64,000 nucleotides of DNA from Avena insularis. Taxonomy: Eukaryota; Streptophyta; Magnoliopsida; Poales; Poaceae. The notes under the pieces are model-generated. The model was not told the origin of the DNA and made no database searches. It saw only the letters and a program-made list of their open reading frames with translations. Below, piece after piece: positions 1 to 11,611 of this stretch (positions are counted from its first letter, which is position 1; every line of letters begins with the position of its first letter). A program made the position numbers and the translations under genes. The stretch lies in the NCBI GenBank assembly GCA_023614405.1, contig CM042688.1:74138253-74202252 (forward strand), given 5' to 3'.

Positions 1-1207
1 TCACCAGAAGACTCATGGAGCCAGAAGACGAGATAGAGGAGGGCCACGAGGAGCCCACACCCCCTAGCCACGCGGGCCAGCCCAGGCCGCGCCTGGGAGG
101 GGTGTGGCCATCTCAGGCACACCCTTGACCTCCCTCTTCGCCTATAAGATGTCCCTTGACCTAAAAACTCTGGCGGAGGTCGACGTTTTTCTAGAGAGAA
201 TTCCGCTGCACCTCCACCGCCAAAAACCGTGATTCAGAACCAGAAACTCCGTTCTGGCACCCTACCAGGACGGGGAATTAGAAGAGATCATCACCATCAT
301 CATCACCATCGCTTCTCCATCAACCATCCATGATTCCTCCATCCATGAGTGAGTAATCCCCTGATGTATGCTATGGGGATGGTAGGGATTGGATGAGATC
401 ATTCATGTAATGGCATCAGATTGTTAGGGCATGGTGCCTAGTATCTATTATTAGTGCTTTTTGACTTTGTTGCAACTTGTTATGTTTAATGCTTGACACT
501 AGGGCCCGAGTGCCATGATTTCAGATCTGAACATGTTATTGATTCATGATGATAGTATTGTTTGTGATCTTACCTACAAGTTGTATACACATATTATTGT
601 CCAGAACCAAAGGCCCCAAAGTGACAATAATTGGGATAACCGGAGGGAATGGCTTTGATGTGAGGATCACATGTGTTCACGGAGTGTTAATGCTTTGCTC
701 CGGTGCTCTATTAAAAGGAGCACCTTAATTGCCAGTAGTTCCCTCGAGGCCCCGCTGCAAACGGGCTGGCAGGACAAAATATGTTGTGTAAGTTCTCATT
801 ACGAGCACGTATGACTATATATGAAACACATGCCTATGATTATTTAGTACTTGGATGCTTTATCTTATTTATCTGCAAATGCCCTATGTCTTGATTGCTA
901 CATGAATTTTCTTATCCATGCAATGCCCGGCCATCCATCCCTATGCCTACCGCGCTTTAATCCTACTGTCTACTGCAATTGTTACTACTGTCTTTACTTT
1001 TACTATTGTTACTACTTTGTTATTGCTACTACAAAAATGTTGCTACTGATAAACTACTGCGAGCAAGGCTGTTTCCAGGTGCAGATGAATTGACAACTCA
1101 GTTGTTAAGGCTTATAAATATTCTTTGGCTCCCCTTGTGTGGAATCAATAAATTGGGTTTTACTTCACTCAAAGACTGTTGCGGTCCCCTATACTTGTGG
1201 GTCATCA
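1..1207 (+). mobile_element. A: 3' part of an Athila-type gypsy LTR, cut by window edge
   Basis: The sequence ends in the LTR terminus ...gggtcatca at 1207. Read in reverse, it matches both LTRs of element F (25931-27099 and 34098-35491) along almost its whole length, including the GC-rich stretch near 50-125, a TATAAG at 143-148 and the TAC-rich stretch near 970-1035. The next bases (1208 onward) are integrase coding sequence of element B rather than a primer-binding site. This is therefore the outer end of a 3' LTR (or a solo LTR) inserted into B on the plus strand. Its 5' end and the matching target duplication, expected to include cttgg (1208-1212), lie off the window. Short reading frames inside it are incidental. 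Confidence 0.85.
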
Positions 1208-3713
1208 CTTGGCGAAGGACTTGTTGCTCGATTGTATCTCTTGTTTCCTCATGAAGCTTCTTCATAGCTTGTGCGCGCTTGTCAACATCCATGTTGGTGC
1301 GCTCTTGTAGAGGTAGTGGTAGGATGTCGAGCGCGGTGAGGGGCTCGAAACCATAGACAATCATGAAGGGACTCATCTTGGTTGTTGAGTGCTTGGCACG
1401 GTTGTAGGCGAACTCAGTGTGTGGGATGCATTCCTCCCAATCCTTGAGGTTTTTCTTGATCAACACACGAAGTAGGGTCCTGAGGCTTCGGTTGACAACT
1501 TCGGTTTGGCCATCAGTTTGGGGATGCGACGCAGATGAAAAGAGGAGCTTGACGCCGAGCTTGGCCATGAGGGTCTTCCATAAGTAGCTCATGAATTTGA
1601 CGTCGCGGTCGGAGACGATTGTTCTTGGCACACTATGAAGACAGACGATTTCCCTGAAAAACAAATTGGCAACATGTGAAGCATCATCGGTCTTATGGCA
1701 TGGTATGAAGTGTGCCATTTTTTAAAAGCGATCCACGACAACAAATATAAAGTCATGCCCATGCTTAGATCTAGGCAATCCTAATACAAAATCCATACTA
1801 ATGTCGTACCAAGGTGTATGAGGAATAGGCAATGGCATATAAAGACCATAAGGGTTAGCTTGTGACTTAGCTCGAACACATGTCGTGCATCGTTGAACAT
1901 GGTGCTCCACGTCGCGCTTCATCTTGGGCCAAAAGTAGTGAGTGGAGAGCATGTCCAATGTCTTGTCACAACCAAAGTGACCCATGAGGCCTCCACCATG
2001 AGATTCTTGGAGGAGCAAAAGTTGGAGCAATGACTTCGGAATGCAAAGCTTGTTTTGTTTAAATAGAAAACCCTTATGCAAATAGAAATCATCAACTCCT
2101 TTGTCAATGGAGCACTTTGCGAAAATTGGTTCAAAGAACGGGTCGGAAGCATACAAAGATTTTATTTCCTTAAGACCCAACACGTTGATTTCAAGTCTCG
2201 TAAGAAGGCTTGTGTGTTTGCGAGACAAAGCGTATGCAACTATATTATCTTTGCCCTTCTTATACTTGACAATGTACGGAAAAGACTCCATAAACTCAAC
2301 CCACTTAGCGTGTCTCTTACTCAAGTTGGCTTGGCCTTTGAGATATTTCAATGACTCATGGTCGGAATGTATGATAAATTCTTTGGGCCATAGGTAGTGT
2401 TGCCAAACTTGAAGGACACGAACTAAGGCAAAAAGCTCTTTGTCATAAATCGGATAATTAAGGCGAGCACCATCAAGTTTCTCGCTATGGTAGGCTATAG
2501 GACGTTCGTTTTGCATAAGGACTCCACCAATGCCAATACCACTAGCGTCACACTCTATCTCAAAAGTTTTTGTGAAATCCAGTAACGCAAGAAGAGGTGC
2601 TTCGGTGAGCCTCTTTTTAAGTTCAGCAAAAGCTTTTTGTTGAGCTTTTCCCTACACGAAGGTGACATTATTTTTCGTCAACTCGTTGAGAGGGCAAGCA
2701 ATGGTTGAAAAGTCTTTCACAAAGCGACGATCGAAACCGGCCAACCCATGAAAACTTCAGAGTTCGCTCACATTTGTTGGGATGGGCCAATCTCGTATGT
2801 CCTTGACCTTGGAAACATCAACTTCAATTCCCTTCGAAGAAACGACAAATCCAAGAAAATTCAACTTGTCTTTAGCAAAAGTGCACTTGGGAAGATTAGC
2901 ATAAAGCTTTTCATGTCAAAGGATTTGCAAACTTCCTTGACATGTGTAACATGGTCCTCAAGTGACTTGCTATACACAAGTATATCATCGAAATAGGCAA
3001 CAACACTTTTTCCAATGAGAGAACGCAAGATATGATTCATAAGGCGCATGAAGGTGGATGGGGCATTAGATAAGCCAAAGGGCATGCCCAACCATTCATA
3101 GAGACCAAGTTTGGTCTTGAAGGCGGTTTTCCACTCATCACCTTCCGCCATGCGTATTTGATGGTAACCACTACGAAGATCTGGCTCCACACAACTCATC
3201 AAGCATGTCATCGAGACATGGTATAGGATGTCGATAATGCACGGTGATAGCATTGATTGGATAGCAGTCCATGCATAACCACAACGTATCATCCGTTTTT
3301 GGGACAAGAATGACTGGTACCGCACTTGGACTAGTGCTAACTTGGATCAAACCTTTGGAGACGAGTTGGTTGATTTGACGTTCGATCTCCTTCGTCTCCT
3401 CCGGGTTCATGCGGTAGGAGGCGTGGTTTGGAAGGGGTGCACCGGGGATGAGGTTAATGCGATGCTCAATTCCACGAAGGGGAGGTAGTCCATGTGGGAG
3501 CTCTTCGGGAAACACATCCGTGAATTCCTACAAAACAATCATCAAAGATGGAGGAACATTGGTTAATTCATTAGTTCCTTGCGCTAGGCCCTTGCAAATG
3601 AGGATGTAGTGCAAGATGGATGGGTTCTTCCGCACTTCTCTCATCTCACTTTTGGTGGCAAGGAGAACACTCTTAGTTTTTCCACTCAAGTTTGGCTTGT
3701 GGCTCTCACTCAC
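1208..3713 (-). pseudogene. B pol: RT, RNase H, zinc-binding and integrase (broken)
   Basis: On the minus strand the order is RT (about 3515-2700), RNase H (about 2580-2200), HHCC zinc-binding module (about 2010-1880) and integrase core (about 1830-1300). RT keeps the catalytic motif YFDDILVYS near 2990. RNase H shows YDKELFALV and [10 protein letters not shown]. The zinc module has HGGGLMGHF followed by CTTC. The integrase DDE triad is visible as [15 protein letters not shown] and GQTEVVNR. The function would be copying element RNA into DNA and integrating it in the nucleus. Breaks are an in-frame stop at 3528, a frameshift with lost bases near 3180 in RT, further shifts near 2860 and 2520, and a stop at about 1720 in integrase. 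The end of integrase is replaced by LTR A. It is clearly non-functional. Confidence 0.85.
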
Positions 3714-3728
3714 TATGAGGTGGTTCTC

Positions 3729-4902
3729 TCACTCACCGCTCTTCTCACAAGTAGGTGTTGTGCTTTGGGCCCTCGCTAAAGCCTTTGCATTGTCCGCAAT
3801 TATTTGGCTAGGAGTCATCGGTTGCAAAATACATGTCTTGTTTAGCCATTTGAAGGTGTACACGTTGGTGCGACCATCATGTAGATCAACCTTGTCGAAT
3901 TTCCACGGTCGACCAAGTAGCATGTGGCAAACTATCATAGGAACCACATCGCACTCGACCGTGTCTTTGTAAGGACCAATGGCAAAGGTTACCGATATGG
4001 TATGCTTGATCTTCACGGACCCTTGGTCACTTAGCCATTGCACGTGGTAGGGGTGCTTGTGTGAATGGAGGGTGAGGTTGAGGTTCTCACACATCTCGGT
4101 GCTAGCAAGGTTGTGGAAACTCCCACCATCGATGATCACCTTGATAGATTTTCCATTGATGCCGGCTCGTGTTTGAAAGATATTTGAGCATTGGTCTTCA
4201 TGCTCTTGTGCTTGAGTGGTCAAGATCATTGTGACAACAAGCGATGGACTTGTGTCATGTTCACACATGACGAGTTCTTGGTCATCTTCCACTCGTTGTC
4301 TTGCCATTGCTTCCTTGACTCGGGCATCAAATTCATCTTCACTTAAGTGCTCTTCTTCGCCATTGTCGTGGATGAACAATAATTTCTTGTTTCCATATTC
4401 GGCCGACTTGTGTCCTTTGCCTCCACACTTGTAGCATTCACCGTTGAAAGGTGTGTCACTCTTTGCTTGTTTGCCACTTGGGGGTAGTTTTCCTTGAGGA
4501 AGTGTGGGCTTGAAGGAAAGCTTGGAGGTACTTGAGGAGCTTCCATTGAAAGTTGTTGGTGTAGCGGTTGAAGCTTGCTTGTAGGTGAAGTACATCTTGG
4601 GCTTGTTGTACTTGATGTCCTCTTGCACTTGACGCTCGGCTTTTATTGCGATGTGCACAAGCTCAACCATGGTGTTGTATGTTTGGAACTCGATGATGCG
4701 CTTGATTGGGTGATTCAAGCCAATAAGGAAACATGCCATAGTTTGCTCCATGCGCTCTTCAATGTTGGCGCAGATCAAGTTAAGCTCCATTTCCTTAAAG
4801 TACTCTTCCACAGTCTTTCTCCCTTGACGAAGTGCTTGAAGGTTGTTGAAAAGGTCACGCATGTAGTGCGCGGGGACAAAGTGGGATCTCATATGAGCCT
4901 TC
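3729..4902 (-). pseudogene. B gag (C-terminal part) and aspartic protease
   Basis: Reading leftward from 4902, this continues the gag capsid domain (near SHFVPAHYMRDLF), followed by a Ser/Thr-rich linker and a zinc knuckle near 4440-4395. The knuckle reads CYKCGGKGHKSAEY, so the last Cys of the CX2CX4HX4C pattern has become Tyr. A retropepsin-like domain follows with IIDGGSFHNLAS near 4125 and LLGRPW near 3910. Gag would form the particle and the protease would cut the polyprotein. The frame stops at 3729 but resumes in the same frame, so gag, protease and pol were probably one long frame. The first coding bases after the copia insertion, read with those before it at 13228, restore a continuous gag frame. 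Confidence 0.82.
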
Positions 4903-6544
4903 TGTTGGTTCCGCAGCATAGAAAACAAAAAAAATTCCTACAGTGTGAACTACATGCCAAGATCTATCTACTAGGTACAAAGCAAACGGGTGGACATACA
5001 TCCATGGAGAACTTACCCTCGAAGACAACGAGTTTTGTTAACGAGTAGGAACTCGTGGTTGATGTAGTCGTACACTTGCGATCTCAAGATCGTGAGGAAG
5101 TCCGAGCGCCGCAACTCAGCAGCGCATCCACACTCGCACACACGTTCAAGCCACCGGACAACCTCCACCTCCTTGCTCCAGCGATCCAGCGGAAGCAGCA
5201 ACTCCTTCCGCGAAATGCCACTGGAACATGTATCTCGCTAATCCGAGACCATGGGAGAATAATTCTAGAGGGGAGAGATCCTTCACAAGGAGGTGTGTGG
5301 ATGAAGGAGGAATGGGTGGCCTTTTATAGGAGGAGGGGTGCCCCTCTCTCCATGGCCGCGCATGGGGGTGACCCTCACCTCCCCCATTCATGTGGTGGTA
5401 ACTCCTCCACATTAAAATGCCTCTTCACATTCCCTTTTAAAGTCTCCACTTTAAATGCATTAAGTTTCTCCAAATTTAATGCTCTCTCATTTAATAAAAC
5501 TCTTTTATTAAATTTATTCAGAATTTTGTTAATTACTTTAATTAACAAACATTCACATATAGCCCCTTGCAATATTTCAATATCACATGCAGAACCACCT
5601 TCTGCAATTTCACCCGAAACAATTTCCGGTTTCTATTGAAACAATTCCTGCGCTTTGCAATTCTTTCGTCTAAAAAATATGTGCTCCAAAATGGTGTCCG
5701 GTAACTCTTAAGTGTGCCACCCTACGGTTCGCGAATAATGCAGACATGATCGAGACCCTTCTCCGATCAATAATCAGCAGCGGGACCTGGAGATCTGTAC
5801 TGACTCCTACACATTTAACGATGACTCCTGTGATCGTGAGATCCTTTAACGCTTGTAACTAAATCCCTTTGTCTCTCGATATATTACATGGCCGAGATTC
5901 GATCATCGGTATCTCCATACCTAGTTTGATCTTGTTACCGACATGCACTCTTTTCTTGTTCCCGTGATATAACATTCTAGTGATCACATCACTTGCTTGC
6001 AAGCTATCCTAATGTGATATCACCGAGAGGGCCCAGAGTATATCTATCCGTCATCTGGATTGACAAATTCCACTCTTGATGCATGAGCCTCAACATAACA
6101 CCTTCAGAAAGTGAACCCATCTTTATAGTCACCCTGTTACGGTGTGACGTTTGATGTTATCAAGATACTCTTCCGGTGTTAGCAATTAACATGATCTCAT
6201 GGTCTAAGGATAAATATTACTTCGTATGATGTTATAGCAATATAAACATAATAACTTGATTGTAATGCTATACTTCGGATGAATGTTCATCACATCATTC
6301 CACCAATGGTGTGATCTTGTTATTAACAACATCCAATGTCCATGATCAGGAAACCTTGATCATCCTGTTAATCAACAAGCTAGTCTATAAGATAGGCATG
6401 ACTAGGAACCCTTTTTGTTTATTAAACACAAATGTATTGATGTTTCCTATTAATACAATTATATCATGCAGAATAAACATCTATCATATACAAGGAATAC
6501 ATAATAACAACTTTATTATTGCCTCTCAGGGCATATTTCCTTCA
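4903..6544 (-). repeat. C 3' LTR
   Basis: This 1642-bp LTR opens TGTTGG and closes TTCA on the plus strand, so on the element strand it runs TGAAGG to CCAACA. It aligns throughout with 11612-13227. A candidate TATA box on the minus strand is CTATAAAAG at 5321-5329. The AT-rich U3 part occupies about 5400-6544. An open frame at 5375-5572 recurs almost unchanged in the other LTR and is explained by LTR duplication, not by a gene. Confidence 0.9.
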
Positions 6545-6560
6545 GTCTCCCACTTGCACT
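6545..6560 (-). other. C polypurine tract
   Basis: Read on the minus strand, AGTGCAAGTGGGAGAC lies directly upstream of the 3' LTR start TGAAGG. It is the expected position of the plus-strand DNA primer. The same stretch with few changes abuts the LTR of D (18414) and of G (41921). Confidence 0.7.
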
Positions 6561-6577
6561 AGAGACAATAATCTAGT

Positions 6578-9500
6578 TCACATAGTGATAAATCTAACAC
6601 CCATGGAGTTCTGGTTTTGATCATGTTTTGCCCTAGAGAGTACTTTAGTCAACGGATCTGCTACATTTAGGTCCGTGTGCACTTTACAAATCTTTATATC
6701 TCCATCCTTGACATGCTCGCGGATGGAGTGAAACCGGCGCTTAATATGCTTGGAATTCTTGTGAGACCTTGGTTCCTTTGCGTTGGCTATGTCTCCATTG
6801 TTGTCACAATAGATCACCATCGGGTCCAATGCACTGGGAACCACACCCAGTTATGTTATGAACTCCTTCATCCAAACCGCTTCCTGCGCTGCTTTTAAAG
6901 CAGCAACATATTCTGCCTCTATTGTTGATCCAGCCACCACAGGTTGTTTGGAGCTCCTCCAACTAATTGCTGCTCCGTTCAAGAGAAATACGTATCCGGA
7001 TTGAGACTTAGAGTCATCCGGATCAGTGTCAAAGCTAGAATCGACATAACACTTAGCGACTAGCTCTTCTTCACCTCCGTATACAAGAAACATATCCTTA
7101 GCTCTTCTCAAGTACTTAAGGATATTCTTGACCGCTATCCAGTGTTCCGAACCTGGATCAGATTGGTACCTACTAGTCAAACTAATAGCATGTGCCACAT
7201 CTGGTCTTGTACATAGCATGGCATACATTATAGAGCCTATGGCTGAAGCATAGGGGATCTTATCCATCATCTCTCTTTCTTCCGCCGTAGCCGGACTTTG
7301 AGTCTTACTCAATGTCTTGCCTTGCAACATAGGTAAGAACCCCTTCTTACTTCCATCCATATTAAACTTCTCTAATATCTTATCAAGGTATGTACTCTGC
7401 GATAGCCCAATTAGGCGTCTTGATCTATCTCTATAGATTTTAATGCCTAATATATATGAAGCTTCACCAAGGTCCTTCATCGAAAATTTGCTGTTTAGAT
7501 AACTTTTAACACTGTTTAAAAGATCTAAATCATTTCCAATTAATAATATGTCATCCACATATAATATCAGAAATGCCATATTGCTCCCACTCACTTTCTT
7601 GTAAATACAAGCCTCTCCATAAGTTTGGACAAATCCAAACTCTTTGATCACCTCATCAAAGCGGAGATTCCAACTCCGGGATGCTTGCTTCAGTCCATAG
7701 ATAGATCGCTGAAGTTTGCACACCTTATCAGCATCCTTAGGATCGAAAAAACCCTTATGTTGTATCATATACAACTCTTCTTCAATATTACCACTGAGGA
7801 ACGCAGTTTTGACATCCATCTGCCATATTTCATAATCGAAATATGCAGCAATTGCTAACATAATCCTAACCGACTTAAGCATCGCTACGGGAGAGAATGT
7901 CTCATCGTAGTCAACTCCTTGAATTTGTTGAAACCCCTTTGAGACAAGTCGAGCCTTATAGATGGTCACATTACCATCAGCATCAGTTTTCCTTTTGAAA
8001 ATCCATTTATTATCAACGGCCTTTCGGTCGTGAGGTAAGTCCACCAAGGTCCAAACCTGGTTTTAGTACATGGATTCCATCTCGGATTTCATGGCTTCTA
8101 GCCATTTGTTGGAATCCGGGCTCATCATCGCTTCTTCATACGTCGCAGGGTCATCCATTTCATCAATCATGAAATTCATAACAGGATTGCCGTATAGTTC
8201 AGGAGCTGCACGTGTCCTGCTTGACCTGCGAGGTTCGGTAGTGTCCTCTTTCGGAGTTTCATGATCAATATCATTAGCTCTCTCTTCATTAGGTGAAGTC
8301 AACTCCGAAACAACTTCTGGAGCTGCGCTACTCGCCATTTCATGAAGAGAGGGTTCAATAACCTCTTCGAGTTCTACCTTCCGACTACTCACACCTTTCG
8401 CGAGAAACTCCTTCTCAAGAAAGGATCCATTCTTGGCAACAAAGACCTTTCCCTCGGATCTGTGATATAAGGTATACCCAATCGTTTCCTTAGGGTATCC
8501 TATGAAGACGCATTTTTCCGCTTTGGGTTTGAGTTTATCCGGTTGAAGTTTCTTCACATAAACATCGCATCCCCAAACTTTAAGAAATGACAGCTTAGGT
8601 TTGTTTCCAAACCATAATTCATACGGTGTATTTTCGACGGATTTAGATGGTGCCCTATTTAAAGTGAATGTAGCGGTTTTCAGTGCATAACCCCAAAATG
8701 ACAGTGGCAAGTCAGTCAGAGACATCATAGATCGAACCATATCCAATAAAGTACGATTACGTTACGACACACCATTACGTTGTGGTGTTCCGGCAGGCGT
8801 GAGTTGTGAAACTATTCCACAGTCTTTCATATGTGTGCTAAACTCATAACTAAGATACTCTCCTCCACGGTCGGACCGCAGAAATTTGATCTTTCTATTA
8901 CGATGATTTTCCACTTCATTTTGAAATTCTTTGAACTTTTCAAAAGTTTCAGACTTGTGTTTCATCAAATAGATATACCCATATCTACTCAAATCATCCG
9001 TGAAAGTAACAAAATAACGATATCCACCTCGCGCCGACACACTCATTGGTCCACACACATCAGTATGTATGATTTCCAATAGATCTGTCGCCCGTTCCAT
9101 TGAACCGGAAAACGACGTTCTAGTCATCTTGCCCATAAGGCATGGCTCACATGTATCAAATGATTCAAAACCAAGTGATTCCAAAAGTCCATCAGAATGG
9201 AGTTTCTTCATGCGTTTAACGCCAATATGACCTAGACGGGAGTGCCACATATATGTAGATATATCATTATCAAGTTTAATCCTTTTAGCATCAACATTAT
9301 GAATATGCGTAATACTACTATCGATATCCAACAGAAATAAAACATTCAACATAGGTGCATGACCATAAAAGATATTATTCATATAAATCGAACAACCATT
9401 GTCTTCAGACTTAAATGAATAACCACTTTGCATCAAACACGATCCGGATACAATGTTCATGCTCAGTGCAGGCACCAAATAACAATTATTTAGGTTTATA

Positions 9501-9850
9501 ACTAATCCCAATGGCATATGGAGAGGAAGCGTTCCGACGGCGATCACATCAACTCTTGATCCATTGCCGACCCGCATCGAGACCTCATCCCTTGCTAGTT
9601 GTCGCTTGTTCCGCAGCCCCTGAACCGAGTTACATATATTAGCAACCGATCCCATATCAAATACCCAGGTGCTACTGCGAGTACTAGTCAAGTACACATA
9701 AATAACATGTATATCACATATACCTTTGTTTGCCTTGCCGGACTTCTTGTCCGCCAAATACTTGGGGCAGTTGCGCTTCCAATGGCCAGTCCCCTTGCAA
9801 TAGTAGCACTCAGTGTTATACTTAGGGCCAGCTCAGGGTTTCTTTTCAGG
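6578..9850 (-). pseudogene. C pol: zinc knuckle, protease, integrase, RT, RNase H (three stops)
   Basis: Reading leftward: a zinc knuckle CYYCKGTGHWKRNC near 9810, a protease core WVFDMGS near 9665 (the usual DTG or DSG is DMG), a GAG pre-integrase WHSRLGH near 9245, and the integrase core with HTDVCGP near 9050 and RSDRGGEY near 8870. RT follows with KTAFLSG and the catalytic YVDDILLIG near 7555. Copia RNase H follows with KCYVDSSFD, STIEAEYVAA and VIYCDN. All parts are in one frame, broken by stops at 8762-8764, about 8063 and about 6851. The first stop falls where the third catalytic residue (Glu) of integrase belongs, just after PQRNGVS. Overall layout and length are normal for BARE/Angela-like copia. 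The copy is dead without readthrough. Confidence 0.9.
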
Positions 9851-9989
9851 CGTGGCAACAGACTTGCCACCCTTCTTTCCCTTGTGCTTGACTTTCTTGT
9901 CCTTCTTGAAACCGGTGGTCCTATTGATCATCAACACTTGATGTTCTTTCCTAATCTCCACTTCTGCAGTCTTAAGCATTGACAGAAGC

Positions 9990-10551
9990 TCGGGAAGAGA
10001 CTTCTTCATGCCCTACATATTATAGTTCATCACGAAGATCTTGTAGCTAGGTGGCAGAGATTGGAGAACACGATGTATGCCTAAGTCAATGGGAATCGTT
10101 ATTCCCAATGACACAAGCTTATCGGCGTACCCAGACATTTTGAGTACGTGCTCACTAACGGAGCTGTTTTCCTCCATCATGTAGCTAAAGAACTTTTCTA
10201 TAGCATTATAACTCTCTACGGCAGCATGGGTATCGAAAATCATTTTCAATTCTCCCATGGTATCAAAGGCATTGCCATTTTCGAAACGCTTTCAAAGTTC
10301 TGGCTCTAGCCCATACAGTATGGCGCAATGAACTAAGTTGTGGTCCTCCTGACGAGTTATATAGACGTTCTTTTCCTTGTCAGGGGCATCAGGAGCTGGT
10401 GGGGGGCCTAGCAGCGCATCTAGCACATATTGCTTTTGTGCGTGATGAGGAGAATCCTCAAATTCATAGCCCAGTTGGTGAAGTTGCTACCATTCGCAGC
10501 AAGTTTCTCTTTCTCCATGAACACATTGAAATTAAAAGCAGGTGGTGCCAT
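9990..10551 (-). pseudogene. C gag (copia capsid, UBN2-type)
   Basis: A start codon at 10549-10551 opens MAPPAFNF..., followed by NGSNFTNWAMNLR, which resembles the N-terminus of copia gag. A frameshift occurs near 10430. The capsid core at 10258-10013 contains ESYNAIEKFFSYMM, VSEHVLKMSGYADKL and LQSLPPSYKIF, typical of the UBN2/gag-polypeptide family of copia elements. A stop follows at 10013 and the frame then continues to the Lys-rich linker and the zinc knuckle of the pol entry. It would form the virus-like particle. It is broken by at least one shift and two stops. Confidence 0.8.
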
Positions 10552-11598
10552 CTACAACAGAATTTTTAAAGTACATTTAGACTTAGTTTGTGATAGATTG
10601 AGTTCAACTAATCCAAATTACTAATGAACTCCCACTCAAAAACGACATCCCTCGTTTCCTTTTGGTGATTACATGAACCAAATCCACTACACCAAGTCCG
10701 ATCATCACGTGAGTCGGTGTAGCTTCAAAGGCGAGCATCTATATGGGCATCATATCAACTATATAACTCATGCTTAACCTTTCGGTCCGTGTTCCGAGGC
10801 CATGTCTGTACATGCTAGGCTCGTCAAGTAAGAACCTTAGTATTTGCGTGTGTAAAACTGTCTTACACCCATTGTATGAAAGCGTAGAGTTGAAAACACC
10901 CGATCATCACGTGATGCCTCAAAACACGATCCACAAAACGGTGCATACTTAAGGAAGACCACATTTTATCTTGATATCTAAATGAGGGATCATCTTATAA
11001 TGCTACCAAACGCGCCAAACTAGCAATATAAGATGCTAACATCTAATGTGTGAATTGAGGTGATATGGTCCATGCATTTGATCTCTATAATTTGCATCGT
11101 GGTATGATCTCTATCATTCCTTTGTGTGTAAGGCCAAGGTCTATGGAACTTACACGTTAAGTGAGTTGTAAGAGTATCTATTATACATCTACTTACAACA
11201 ATACCATATCAAAACACTAGCCCAACAACGATCTAAACTAGACGCCTCTAATTTATCAATTGCAAGTCTTACATGGCTTAGGGCTTTCGGAGATAGAACC
11301 TGTCTAACCTACGAACATGAACCACAACGAGGATAACCAAGTAATTAGAAACTCGTTGTAAATCAGATATTGACTATAGTAGGAGAGACAGACACCTGCC
11401 AACCACTTATGCAAAACAAGTTGCATGTCAGTCGTGGAACCGGTCTCATGTACGATGACATGTAAGGTTGGTCCGGGCCGCTTCATCCCACTATGCCACC
11501 AATATCCAAAGTACATAGAAGATGCAATAACATGATCATCATCGCCCACATATAAACATATGTGTACTACCCGTGCAAAGCACCTACGCATAGATCAG
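10552..11598 (-). other. C 5' leader (non-coding)
   Basis: About 1 kb between the PBS and gag. No credible coding frame was seen. It contains short repeats of a gatcatcacgtga motif (10701-10713 and 10900-10912). A segment near 10780-10830 (ccgaggccatgtctgtacatgc) is matched in the leader of element G at about 49630, which supports kinship of the two copia elements. Confidence 0.7.
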
Positions 11599-11610
11599 GC
11601 TCTGATACCA
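11599..11610 (-). other. C primer-binding site (tRNA initiator Met)
   Basis: On the minus strand this reads TGGTATCAGAGC, one base inside the 5' LTR end at 11612. It is complementary to the 3' end of plant initiator-methionine tRNA, the usual primer of copia elements. Confidence 0.9.
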
Positions 11611-11611
11611 C

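Larger units (their letters stand above)
1208..4902 (-). mobile_element. B: Ty3/gypsy retrotransposon, 3' segment (pol and end of gag)
   Basis: This is a minus-strand gypsy element whose order, read right to left, is gag, protease, RT, RNase H, integrase. It is broken at 1207/1208 by LTR A and at 4902/4903 by copia element C; the upstream part of gag resumes at 13228. The integrase type, the iMet-type primer-binding site at 15820-15832 and the gag style suggest a chromovirus-like lineage. The diagnostic chromodomain would lie left of the window, so the clade is not settled. The 3' LTR is not in view. Confidence 0.85.

Noticed and set aside
5375..5572. Open frame of 65 codons, repeated at 12083-12280
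   Set aside because: The two copies are the same position in the two LTRs of C; conservation comes from LTR duplication.
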